From Aliiroseovarius sp. PrR006 (lineage in GTDB: Bacteria > Pseudomonadota > Alphaproteobacteria > Rhodobacterales > Rhodobacteraceae), in the NCBI RefSeq assembly GCF_010500215.1, contig NZ_JAAGOY010000004.1, positions 744,001-808,000 on the forward strand: a DNA stretch of 64,000 nt, read 5' to 3'. A program made the position numbers and the translations under genes. Below are positions 1-8,294 of this stretch, piece after piece (positions within the stretch are counted from its first letter, which is position 1; each line of letters opens with the position of its first letter). The notes beneath the pieces are model-generated. The model made no database searches. It worked only from the letters and a program-made list of their open reading frames with translations, and had not been told where the DNA came from.

Positions 1-334
1 CGGTGGTGCCTTTGGCCGCGCCGGTGAAGATGTGGCACAGCGCTTCGAACGCCTCGTCCGAGGCGCGCTCGTCGATATAGGCCGCTGCTTTCCAGTTGCC
101 ACGCGCCATGCGACCCGGGATCTCCAGCAGCAGACCGACGTTCAGACCCGCAAGGTCCACGTCACCATACTGGCCACTGTCGATGCGAATGCCCGCCCAG
201 CCCATGCAGTAGCCTTCGGTCGGCGGGTGATCGCCCAGGCTGACCACGCAGGGGCAAAACACCGTACAGTTACAGTTGAGGATCAGCTCCCCTTTGATGG
301 TCCATTCGACCGTGCCAATTTGCGATCCGTCCAT
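1..334 (-). CDS. DUF1326 family protein (partial, C-terminus outside window)
   Basis: The minus-strand frame opens at an ATG preceded by an AGGGAGG ribosome binding site and runs off the window edge after 111 codons. The start of the protein carries a dense cysteine motif, NCNCTVFCPC at about residues 20-29, typical of DUF1326 proteins and suggestive of metal binding. It begins one base after the stop of the DUF2182 membrane protein, so the two are almost certainly cotranscribed; this pairing is common in proteobacteria. The function is unknown; a role in metal handling is inferred from the cysteines and the partner only. Confidence 0.85.
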   Translation of the reverse strand, partial: MDGSQIGTVEWTIKGELILNCNCTVFCPCVVSLGDHPPTEGYCMGWAGIRIDSGQYGDVDLAGLNVGLLLEIPGRMARGNWKAAAYIDERASDEAFEALCHIFTGAAKGTT

Positions 335-335
335 G

Positions 336-1115
336 TTATCCTCCCTGGACAAGCGCCACGATCCCGCCCGCGATCAGCGCCCAGCCCAAGGGGCGGGTCA
401 GATAGCGGCCCAGATCGGGCAGTTTTTCAAAAATCATGATGAGTGTGGCGAGCCCCATGAAGGCAAGGTTCATCACCCCGCCGACGAAGCCCAGAAGCAT
501 CAACGCCCAGCAGCAGCCAAGGCAGATTGCGCCCAGTCGCAGGCCCAGCGCGACCGCGTTCCAACGTGTTTCGCGCCAGTATTGCATGAAGAACGTCATC
601 GGCAGACGGCATTGGCTGAGGCAGCTGTCCTTCAGAGACGAGAATTGATACACCCCTGCCCCGATCAGCAATCCGCCCGTCAGCCACGGCGAAACACTCT
701 GGCCCAGCGGCGATAGAAGCCCAGCGCGGAACAGCACAAGCTGTCCGGCAGCGGCGATGGCTGCAAACCCCAGCCAGATGGCCAGATAGCCCGCGACCAA
801 TTCGGCAAACCCTTGGCGCGTTCCGGCGCCCGAGGCGATCATGTCGTCATAGGTGGCAAAGGTCGGCAGGGCCGTGGGGGCCATCATCGCGGCGGACATC
901 ACCGCCCACATGGCAAACAGCCCCAGGAACCCAGCCTTGTCAGGCTCCACCACGCAGAGCGAGCGCCAGAAGTCCGCGCCATAGATGCGCGACAGTTCCA
1001 ATGCGTCGGGCGGCAACGCCATCGTGTAAAGGGCAACCCATCCCACAAGGATCAGGGCAAACAGCGCCAGCCAATGTGGTGCCCCCATCGTTCTGATCCT
1101 TGACGCGACCGACAT
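336..1115 (-). CDS. DUF2182 integral membrane protein, putative metal-binding
   Basis: A 259-residue protein with about six hydrophobic helices. Visible family motifs are a Met-rich stretch (MWAVMSAAMMAPTALP), KDSCLSQCR near the middle, and a second Cys cluster AICLGCC in a later helix. These match the DUF2182 family of predicted metal-binding membrane proteins. I chose the ATG at 1115 because GGAGGCAAC lies directly before it; an upstream in-frame ATG at 1187 has no such site and would sit inside the operator repeats. The DUF1326 gene follows after one base. The pair is divergent from a GntR regulator and shares its promoter region, so that regulator is a candidate for control. Confidence 0.85.
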   Translation of the reverse strand: MSVASRIRTMGAPHWLALFALILVGWVALYTMALPPDALELSRIYGADFWRSLCVVEPDKAGFLGLFAMWAVMSAAMMAPTALPTFATYDDMIASGAGTRQGFAELVAGYLAIWLGFAAIAAAGQLVLFRAGLLSPLGQSVSPWLTGGLLIGAGVYQFSSLKDSCLSQCRLPMTFFMQYWRETRWNAVALGLRLGAICLGCCWALMLLGFVGGVMNLAFMGLATLIMIFEKLPDLGRYLTRPLGWALIAGGIVALVQGG

Positions 1116-1145
1116 GTTGCCTCCATCTTGCGAGTCGGGATTGAT

Positions 1146-1190
1146 AATGTCTGACAATTGCCGACAGGGCAAGTAAATGTCTGACAATTG
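1146..1190. promoter_or_regulatory. Two direct repeats, candidate GntR/FCD operators
   Basis: The 15-mer AATGTCTGACAATTG occurs at 1146-1160 and again, identically, at 1176-1190, 30 bases apart (about three helical turns). Each copy contains the palindrome TGTC-T-GACA, the form expected of FadR/FCD-type GntR operators (T.GT...AC.A). The repeats lie between the divergent DUF2182 gene and the GntR gene, 15 bases before the GntR start. Binding by that regulator is inferred. Confidence 0.65.
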
Positions 1191-1204
1191 GAAAGTGACG
1201 CGGC

Positions 1205-1927
1205 GTGAAAACAGACCTGAACGAAAACGAAGACCTCTCGACCCAGATCGCGGAAGCCATTCGCGATGCCATTATCGAAGGCAGCCTGATCGTCGATCAA
1301 CGCCTGCCGTCTGAGGCAGAACTGTGCGAGAAATTCGACGTGGGCCGGTCTACCGTACGTGAAGCCCTGAAACGACTGGCCGCGCAAAACCTGATCCGCA
1401 CCCAGCGCGGAGCGGCAGGCGGGGCGTTCGTCAACCGCATGTCCTTTGAAGAGGCCTATGATCAGCAGATCACCACCTCGACCCTGCTTCTGTCGATGAA
1501 CCGCGTGGATTTCGAGACGGCGTGCGAGGCCCGCTACGCCCTAGAACGCTCCTGCGCGCCACTCTCGGCCCAGCGCCGCACCCCCGACCAACTGGCCACC
1601 ATGCGGGCAGAAATCCACCGCCAATCGCAGCCCGGCCTGACCGACGAGGCATTCTGCGCCTCAGACGTGGCCTTCCACCGCGCGCTGGTCGATGGCGCGC
1701 GCAATCCGGTGCTGTCCTATCAGCTGGCGGGGGCCGTCGAGGCGATGCAGCCCTTGATGAACATGATCACCTATACGCAGAGGGATCGGGACAGGATCAT
1801 CGCGCTGCACAGTCAGATCGCAGATGCACTGGAAGCGAAGGACGCCGCAGCCGCCAATGCACGTCTGATCGATCTAGAAACCGAAACCTTAAAGCTTGCC
1901 AAAAGCGCCTTCGCGGCCCGCCGCTGA
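1205..1927 (+). CDS. GntR family transcriptional regulator, FCD (FadR-type) subfamily
   Basis: A 240-residue regulator. Residues about 10-75 form a GntR winged helix, with the recognition region SEAELCEKFDVGRSTVREAL and a wing GAAGGAFV. The rest is an all-helical FCD ligand-binding domain with metal-ligand-like residues (SDVAFHRALVDGARN and a later His in IIALHSQ). The start is a GTG; no ATG is available upstream in frame. FCD regulators usually sense small carboxylates or sugar acids, but the ligand here cannot be told. Its own promoter and that of the divergent DUF2182/DUF1326 operon share two identical palindromic repeats. Confidence 0.9.
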   Translation: MKTDLNENEDLSTQIAEAIRDAIIEGSLIVDQRLPSEAELCEKFDVGRSTVREALKRLAAQNLIRTQRGAAGGAFVNRMSFEEAYDQQITTSTLLLSMNRVDFETACEARYALERSCAPLSAQRRTPDQLATMRAEIHRQSQPGLTDEAFCASDVAFHRALVDGARNPVLSYQLAGAVEAMQPLMNMITYTQRDRDRIIALHSQIADALEAKDAAAANARLIDLETETLKLAKSAFAARR

Positions 1928-1998
1928 CCGACCTAACAGCATTTTGCGCGCATTTGTGATATGCTGACGGCATTACACAATATGCATTGCGAGGGATC

Positions 1999-2613
1999 AT
2001 GTCTTTGAAAGTCATTGGAACAGGTTTTGGCCGCACGGGAACAGATTCCATGCGCGAAGCTCTGAATATTCTGGGCTTTGGCCCGACCCACCACATGTTC
2101 GAAGTGCATGACAGCCCTCATCAGTCAGAGATATGGCGCGCGCTGGCAGAAGGCGGGACACCAGATTGGGACCAGTTGTTTAAGGGATATCACGCTTGTG
2201 TCGATTGGCCCTCGGCGCACTACTGGCGTGACCTGATAGACTACTACCCGGATGCCAAGGTTATTCTGACCCAGCGACCTGCCGACGCGTGGTGGCAAAG
2301 TTTCGAAAAAACCATTCTTGAGTTCACCAACGCCCCCGACCATCCGGATAGTTTTTTCTCGCAAAAGCTTGTCGGCGAGATCGTTTTTGGAGGACGGCCA
2401 GTGACACGGGATCATGCAATCTCGGTCTACGAGGCTCATAATCAGGGTGTAATAGACACAGTGCCAAAGGATCGTTTGCTGGTCTTCAATCTCGGTGACG
2501 GATGGGCACCTCTGTGCAAGCACCTTGAAGTCGAGATCCCATTGCAGGACTATCCCAACCGCAATGCCAAGGCAGCCTTCAACGATCGGATCGAAGCGCA
2601 GCGGCCTTCGTAG
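1999..2613 (+). CDS. Sulfotransferase family protein
   Basis: A 204-residue soluble protein. The N-terminus carries a P-loop-like phosphosulfate-binding motif, GTGFGRTGTDSMREAL, and a second PAPS-binding region is visible at VILTQRPADAWWQSF. This resembles the short bacterial sulfotransferases (Sulfotransfer_4-like) found widely in Roseobacters. The ATG at 1999 follows GAGGG; an in-frame TTG twelve bases upstream is less likely. The acceptor substrate is not predictable. The gene stands alone, followed by the tmRNA gene. Confidence 0.85.
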   Translation: MSLKVIGTGFGRTGTDSMREALNILGFGPTHHMFEVHDSPHQSEIWRALAEGGTPDWDQLFKGYHACVDWPSAHYWRDLIDYYPDAKVILTQRPADAWWQSFEKTILEFTNAPDHPDSFFSQKLVGEIVFGGRPVTRDHAISVYEAHNQGVIDTVPKDRLLVFNLGDGWAPLCKHLEVEIPLQDYPNRNAKAAFNDRIEAQRPS

Positions 2614-2654
2614 GCCAACTATAATAATTCGCATCAGAAATTCGTCGCAACCAT

Positions 2655-2683
2655 TTGCAACTACAGGCACCGCAAACTATATA
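2655..2683 (+). promoter_or_regulatory. Sigma-70 type promoter of ssrA
   Basis: TTGCAA at 2655-2660 and TATATA at 2678-2683 are separated by exactly 17 bases. Transcription would begin near 2690, at the first hairpin of the tmRNA precursor. Confidence 0.65.
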
Positions 2684-2689
2684 AGCAAT

Positions 2690-3031
2690 GTCCCTTCGGG
2701 GACTATGGACATAAACGCGCTCGTAATAAGCGGATCGGACCCGGGGGCGGTACCCGGCGCCTCCACCATAATGCACTCAGGGGCATCCTTCGTTTGAGGA
2801 CCACCTTGATATCGTGGGGGCGAAATAGGATCGACGGACGTCTAAAGGGGTTAGCTTTGTTTCGGTGAGATACCACCGTTATCGGTTCACTTAAGCTAGT
2901 TGCAAACGACAACAAAGCTCCGGCAATGGCTCTGGCTGCGTAAGCAGTTCGGGTCGCCGAAACTTAAGTCCTTACGCCTAGCCGCGTTTGGCGGGGTTCG
3001 CAGGTACCTGGCAACAGAAACCTGCACTTCC
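2690..3031 (+). ncRNA. ssrA: Two-piece, circularly permuted tmRNA precursor
   Basis: The order is permuted as in alphaproteobacteria. The acceptor piece comes first: a UUCG hairpin (2690-2703), a T-arm-like segment, and an encoded CCA ending at 2768. An intervening loop (2769-2815) is removed. The coding piece starts at 2816 with GGGGGCG, which pairs over 7 bp with CGCCTCC just before ACCA of the acceptor piece (one G-U). The tag reading frame, 2902-2943, starts with a GCA resume codon and encodes ANDNKAPAMALAA then TAA. A hairpin GCAGGT/ACCTGC (3000-3005, 3020-3025) closes the 3' region. Both outer ends are estimates. The RNA rescues stalled ribosomes and marks the product for ClpXP. Confidence 0.93.
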
Positions 3032-3084
3032 ACCCCCCATCATTTTCGCTTGCAATCGGACACGCTTCGCGCCCCTATCCGCGC

Positions 3085-4332
3085 ATGAACCCGTCACTGT
3101 CCGACCTCACCCGCGTTTTTACCCGCATTGGATTAATGTCCTTTGGCGGGCCGGCTGCACAGATCGCCGTGATGCACAAGGAATTGGTCGAAGACCGGCC
3201 GTGGCTGAGTGAGGATCAGTTCCTGCGCGCGCTGTCCTTTTGCATGCTACTGCCCGGCCCCGAGGCCATGCAGCTGTGCACCTATGCAGGCTGGCGGCTT
3301 CGCGGCACGTTGGGCGGGCTGATCGCTGGGCTTCTGTTCGTCCTGCCCGGAGCGGCCGTCATGTTCGCGCTGGTACTGGCCTATGCGAACTGGGGCAATG
3401 TCCCGGGAGTCGAGGCGCTGTTTCTGGGGATCAAGGCCACCGTAATTGTGGTGGTGTTGCAAGCACTATGGCGGCTGGGGCGTAAAACCCTGAAACGCCC
3501 GCTGCATTGGATCATCGCCCTTGTGGCCTTTGTGGCGCTCTATCTATTTGGACTGCCCTTCCCGCTGGTGATCGTCGCAGCCGCCCTGTTTGGTGCGCTG
3601 CGCCCCGTCACCGAAGGCACGATCCATCCCGCTCCGACACCACAGACCCGCACCACCCTCTCTACCATCGCCCTCTGGAGCGCACTCTGGGCGGCACCGA
3701 TCGCTCTGGCTGCCATGCTGGGCGCGGAGTTCCTTGTGGATGTAGGGCTCTTCTTCTCGAAGCTCGCGGTGGTCAGCTTTGGCGGCGCCTATGCCGTGCT
3801 CGCCTATATGGCGCAGGCGGCGGTAGAGGCCGAGGGTTGGATCAGCGCAGGTCAAATGGTCGACGGGCTGGGGCTGGCCGAGACGACGCCCGGCCCCCTG
3901 ATTCTTGTCACCCAATTTGTGGGCTTCATGGCGGGCTACAATCTTGCAGGCGCAGGACTGGCCTTCGCAGCTGGGCTGATGACCCTCTGGACCACCTTCG
4001 TGCCCTGCTTCCTGTGGATCTTCACCGCGGCCCCGCACGTAGAATGGCTGACCAGCCAACCCAGGCTGGTCGCCGCCCTGCGCGCCATCACCGCCGCAAT
4101 CGTCGGCGTCATCGCCAATCTGATGCTGTGGTTCGCCATGGCCGTGTTCTTTGCCCGAACTCTTCCGATCTGGAAGGGATTGCCCGGTGTACGTCCAGAC
4201 ATAAGCTCGGTCGATCTGACAGCCGTCGGCCTCTGCGCACTGTCGGCCCTACTGCTGACCCGTCTGTCGCTGCCCGTGACCCTGATCTGCATGGCGTTGG
4301 CCGGGCTAGGCAGCAATCTTCTGTTCACTTGA
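3085..4332 (+). CDS. chrA: Chromate transporter ChrA, two-domain (long) form
   Basis: A 415-residue inner-membrane protein with about ten hydrophobic helices in two homologous halves. Each half opens with the family signature: RIGLMSFGGPAAQIAVMH near residue 14 and KLAVVSFGGAYAVLAYM near residue 225. LPGPEAMQL and ETTPGPLILV are the paired conserved loops. The length fits the long-chain CHR family, which exports chromate using the proton gradient. The next gene, sspB, starts 68 bases after its stop; a functional link with the tmRNA upstream is not expected. Confidence 0.93.
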   Translation: MNPSLSDLTRVFTRIGLMSFGGPAAQIAVMHKELVEDRPWLSEDQFLRALSFCMLLPGPEAMQLCTYAGWRLRGTLGGLIAGLLFVLPGAAVMFALVLAYANWGNVPGVEALFLGIKATVIVVVLQALWRLGRKTLKRPLHWIIALVAFVALYLFGLPFPLVIVAAALFGALRPVTEGTIHPAPTPQTRTTLSTIALWSALWAAPIALAAMLGAEFLVDVGLFFSKLAVVSFGGAYAVLAYMAQAAVEAEGWISAGQMVDGLGLAETTPGPLILVTQFVGFMAGYNLAGAGLAFAAGLMTLWTTFVPCFLWIFTAAPHVEWLTSQPRLVAALRAITAAIVGVIANLMLWFAMAVFFARTLPIWKGLPGVRPDISSVDLTAVGLCALSALLLTRLSLPVTLICMALAGLGSNLLFT

Positions 4333-4400
4333 TCACTTCCTATCTTCCCTTCCCTGCGCCCTGCCCCTATTCTGACCCAAAGCGCAGGAGGTCCCGCCCG

Positions 4401-4931
4401 ATGTCAGACATGTCCGACCAGATCGACTATGGAAATCTGATGCATGACGCCATGCGCAGTTTGATCCGCAAAGTTCTGAGCGACGTGGCTAGTGATGGAT
4501 TACCGGGAGAGCACCATTTCTTCATCAATTTCGACACCCACCACGAAGATGTCGAGATCGCGGACTGGATGCATGACCGCTTTCCCGACGACATGACCAT
4601 CGTCCTGCAACACTGGTTCGAAAACCTCGAGGTTCGCCCCGATGGCTTCGCCGTGACCCTGAACTTTGGCGACGTGCCTGAACGGCTTTACGTGCCCTTT
4701 GATGCCATCCGCACATTTGTGGATCCCTCTGTCGAGTTTGGCCTGCGGTTCGAACTGCAGGAAGAGCATCATCCCGATCTGCACCTAGCGGGTGACGAGG
4801 ATCTTCTGGCCGAAGAAGAACAGCCCGTGTCTGATCCCGAACATGACGATGTGGAAGCAGGTTTTGCCGAGGATGTGGAAGAAGAGCATCACGACGCCGA
4901 GATTGTCAGCCTGGACAGTTTCCGCAAGTGA
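4401..4931 (+). CDS. sspB: SspB-type ClpXP adaptor (alphaproteobacterial)
   Basis: A 176-residue protein of the alphaproteobacterial SspB family. It starts at an ATG with GGAGG ten bases before it. The folded part (residues about 5-130) shows the substrate-binding core: HHFFINFDTHHEDVEI, MTIVLQHWFENLEV and LYVPFDAIRTFVDPS. An acidic linker follows, and the C-terminus AEIVSLDSFRK resembles the ClpX-binding tail. Family members recognise the AANDN part of the ssrA tag and deliver tagged proteins to ClpXP. The matching tmRNA gene lies 1.4 kb upstream and its tag keeps ANDN. Confidence 0.92.
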   Translation: MSDMSDQIDYGNLMHDAMRSLIRKVLSDVASDGLPGEHHFFINFDTHHEDVEIADWMHDRFPDDMTIVLQHWFENLEVRPDGFAVTLNFGDVPERLYVPFDAIRTFVDPSVEFGLRFELQEEHHPDLHLAGDEDLLAEEEQPVSDPEHDDVEAGFAEDVEEEHHDAEIVSLDSFRK

Positions 4932-4953
4932 TGCCCTGCCTCGCAGGGGCATC
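4930..4953 (+). terminator. Hairpin after sspB, possible terminator
   Basis: GATGCCCTG and CAGGGGCATC pair with one bulged base around the loop CCTCG, beginning at the last base of the sspB stop codon. There is no clear T-run, so its role as a terminator is uncertain. Confidence 0.35.
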
Positions 4954-4992
4954 CGTAGGATTTTCAGATATTGACAGAAAACCTGTTGCACT

Positions 4993-5571
4993 ATGCGCCA
5001 TTTCATTCAACTTTCGGCCTGCCTCTATTTTCTTGCAAGCAGTGGAAACGCATGGGCGGATGATAACCAAACCATCCCATTGGCCGCTGCCGGCGAAGGA
5101 CACTGTGCAACCGAATGGGCCGCATTGATGGGCCTAGGGGCTACGACGCAGCTTACAGACCCCGTGGAATACGATGGCACGCTTGACCCTGACACATCGG
5201 CCACCTTCGGAAAATATGCGGACGCAGTGGTCGCATTATCGGAATATGAATTTGCATTAATTGCGCTGATAAGAGAAGCACAGCAAAGCAAACAGCAGTT
5301 CGATCTGGTCCGCGCACGGTTCGATCTTGCGATGTGCCTGATGCCGTCTCAGACCGAGCGTGACCTCATCACCGCCGCCTCGATGCGCGTGACCGATCGC
5401 TCCGAGTCTGAAACGCGCGAACTCCTGTTCCGACCCTTTGACAGCTTCCTGTGCCTGAAAATGGGCACGGTCAGTAGAAAGATCTTCGCACTCGACCCAT
5501 TGGCCTCAGATTTTCGTGATCAGGCGATTGATATCTCCATTAGTACGATACGCCCGTGTGACGAGACCTGA
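4993..5571 (+). CDS. Secreted protein of unknown function
   Basis: A 192-residue protein with a Sec signal peptide: basic start, hydrophobic core and a likely cleavage after NAWA at residue 22. The mature part has four cysteines (at HCATEW, MCLMPS, FLCLKM and RPCDET), which could form two periplasmic disulfides. The middle is helical and charged. I recognise no domain. It lies alone between sspB and fumC on the same strand; A+T content is a little higher than in its neighbours. Confidence 0.75.
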   Translation: MRHFIQLSACLYFLASSGNAWADDNQTIPLAAAGEGHCATEWAALMGLGATTQLTDPVEYDGTLDPDTSATFGKYADAVVALSEYEFALIALIREAQQSKQQFDLVRARFDLAMCLMPSQTERDLITAASMRVTDRSESETRELLFRPFDSFLCLKMGTVSRKIFALDPLASDFRDQAIDISISTIRPCDET

Positions 5572-5669
5572 AAACCACCAACGTTAGCGGTATCCCACGG
5601 TATACAGGATTGAACTTTGCGCCGATTCCGCTATGAAGAACGCGGTATTTTTGACAAAGGCGCAAAGAC

Positions 5670-7064
<1,395 letters not shown>

Positions 7065-7083
7065 TCATCCCCCAATTCATGCG

Positions 7084-7117
7084 AATGGCGCGGTTGTCTT
7101 CAACCGCGCCATTTTTC
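7084..7117 (+). terminator. Rho-independent terminator of fumC
   Basis: A 13-bp perfect stem, 7084-7096 with 7101-7113, surrounds a TCTT loop and is followed by TTTTTC on the plus strand. The A-rich left side also allows use by the convergent gene at 7123-7437. Confidence 0.85.
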
Positions 7118-7122
7118 ATTTA

Positions 7123-7437
7123 TCAATCACGAACGCGAAGCACGTCCCATCTTGAGCTGCCAGAAACCACATAATCGGACATCTTTTTGCCCCACTCCGC
7201 GTGGATCTGCACCTTTCCGATCCGATCAAAGAAGTCATCCAGCTCGGCAAGGCTTTCAATCTCCATCTCGGTGACGATCAGGGCTTCTTCTGCCCCGATA
7301 TGCCCAGTCATGTAGCGGGCATTCTTCATGTCGAACCCGGATTGCTTCGCGACTTGTTCGTCCCACTCTTTCATCAAGTCCAAAACAGCCGACTGGTGGC
7401 CAAACTTACTTTTCACTTGCCATCTTGCAACAAACAT
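7123..7437 (-). CDS. Conserved hypothetical protein, antibiotic-monooxygenase-like fold possible
   Basis: A 104-residue soluble protein converging on fumC. It begins FVARWQVKSKFGHQSAVLDLMKEW and contains a mid-protein ITEME-like strand, a pattern that recalls small dimeric alpha+beta barrel (NIPSNAP/ABM-like) proteins, though this is only a resemblance. The ATG at 7437 follows AGGGG; a GTG codon precedes it directly. No catalytic residues can be named. Confidence 0.75.
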   Translation of the reverse strand: MFVARWQVKSKFGHQSAVLDLMKEWDEQVAKQSGFDMKNARYMTGHIGAEEALIVTEMEIESLAELDDFFDRIGKVQIHAEWGKKMSDYVVSGSSRWDVLRVRD

Positions 7438-7581
7438 CACGTCATCCCCTATTTGCTAAATTATCATTCGCTCGATAGGGTTCGTGCACAGCATACCGTG
7501 TAAACCAACCGCCTTCAGCATACAGGATATGCCCTGACCTCACAAATTCGCGCTGGCATTCAAGGAGCCGTCAGTAACCTG

Positions 7582-7767
7582 ATGACCAACAAAGTGATCA
7601 ACCTTCGTCAGTTTCGAAAGCAATCGGCCAGACAGCAACAGGCACAACAGGCCGACGAGAATGCGGTCAAGTTCGGTCGATCGAAAGCTCAGAAAAGCAT
7701 GGAGAGAACGCAGCTTGAAAAGATCAGGAAAGACCACGCGGCGCATGAACGGGAAGATGACGCATGA
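7582..7767 (+). CDS. DUF4169 family small protein
   Basis: A 61-residue, highly charged protein. It matches the short DUF4169 pattern: an N-terminal KVINLRQFRKQ, then a long helical Lys/Gln/Glu-rich region with NAVKFGRSKAQK. The stop overlaps the start of the next gene (7764-7767, ATGA), so the two are translationally coupled. Function unknown; the strong basic and coiled character suggests nucleic-acid or protein binding, which is inference. Confidence 0.85.
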   Translation: MTNKVINLRQFRKQSARQQQAQQADENAVKFGRSKAQKSMERTQLEKIRKDHAAHEREDDA

Positions 7768-7976
7768 GCCGGCCTGAGAAACATTCTCTTACCTTGCATG
7801 GTCACCGCACCTCCGTCTCTCTTGAACCCGAATTCTGGCAGGCGTTTCAAGACATCGCGAAGGCCCGCAGCCTACCCTTGAACGCCCTTGCTGCCGAGAT
7901 CGACAATGCGCGTGGAGTCGATCGTGGTTTGGCGTCGGCGATCCGGGTCTATGTGCTGGAGCATTATCGCGGTTAA
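7764..7976 (+). CDS. Ribbon-helix-helix domain protein
   Basis: A 70-residue protein of the RHH_4 type: GHRTSVSLEPEFWQAFQDIA gives the DNA-binding ribbon and first helix, and RSLPLNALAAEID the second helix. Such proteins usually dimerise and bind DNA as small repressors, but members of this group next to fumC and DUF4169 have no described target. The gene overlaps the DUF4169 stop by four bases. Confidence 0.88.
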   Translation: MSRPEKHSLTLHGHRTSVSLEPEFWQAFQDIAKARSLPLNALAAEIDNARGVDRGLASAIRVYVLEHYRG

Positions 7977-8010
7977 CGCAGGCTTAACCAAGCTGGCTTA
8001 GCGTGAGAGG

Positions 8011-8241
8011 ATGACCGAACAAGTCCGCCTTCTCCCTGCCCAGCTTTGGATGCAGCAGATCTTCGAAGCCAAAGCCGCTCGTGAAGGCGGTATCGTGCGG
8101 CGTAAACGCCGGGACATCGAGAGAACCATTGGATGGCAGGTTTTCGAAACCGAAATCCGTAGACGCGGCTATCATGTGGTCGAAAACTGCGGACAGATTG
8201 TCATCTTTTGCAACGACGCCCCAATCCGCCAAGTTATCTGA
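8011..8241 (+). CDS. Small conserved hypothetical protein
   Basis: A 76-residue basic protein starting TEQVRLLPAQLWMQQIFEAK, with a central run EGGIVRRKRRDIER and a C-terminal strand GQIVIFCNDAPIRQVI. I recall similar small Rhodobacterales proteins sometimes carrying unrelated enzyme names; nothing in this sequence supports an enzyme. It follows the RHH gene by 34 bases on the same strand and converges on the P450 gene. Confidence 0.7.
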   Translation: MTEQVRLLPAQLWMQQIFEAKAAREGGIVRRKRRDIERTIGWQVFETEIRRRGYHVVENCGQIVIFCNDAPIRQVI

Positions 8242-8246
8242 TGGAA

Positions 8247-8291
8247 CAAAGCTTTTAGAAAGCTTTGAAACAGGCTTTTCTGAAAAGCCTG
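8247..8291. terminator. Two tandem 9-bp hairpins, bidirectional terminator candidate
   Basis: Hairpin one pairs 8247-8255 with 8259-8267 (loop TAG). Hairpin two pairs 8271-8279 with 8283-8291 (loop CTG). Both arms are perfect and share the core GCTTT. They lie between convergent genes, with stops at 8241 (plus) and 8295 (minus). There is no T-run outside the stems in the plus direction; on the minus strand hairpin two is followed by TTTC. Confidence 0.5.
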
Positions 8292-8294
8292 ATG

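Noticed and set aside
2495-3088. Several short frames (100, 62 and 74 codons) within 2.5-3.2 kb
   Set aside because: They overlap the tmRNA structure, which accounts for the conserved bases; the only translated part there is the 13-codon tag.
3507-4400. Plus-strand frame continuing upstream of sspB for 298 codons
   Set aside because: It lies inside chrA in another frame; SspB similarity starts only at the ATG at 4401 behind GGAGG.
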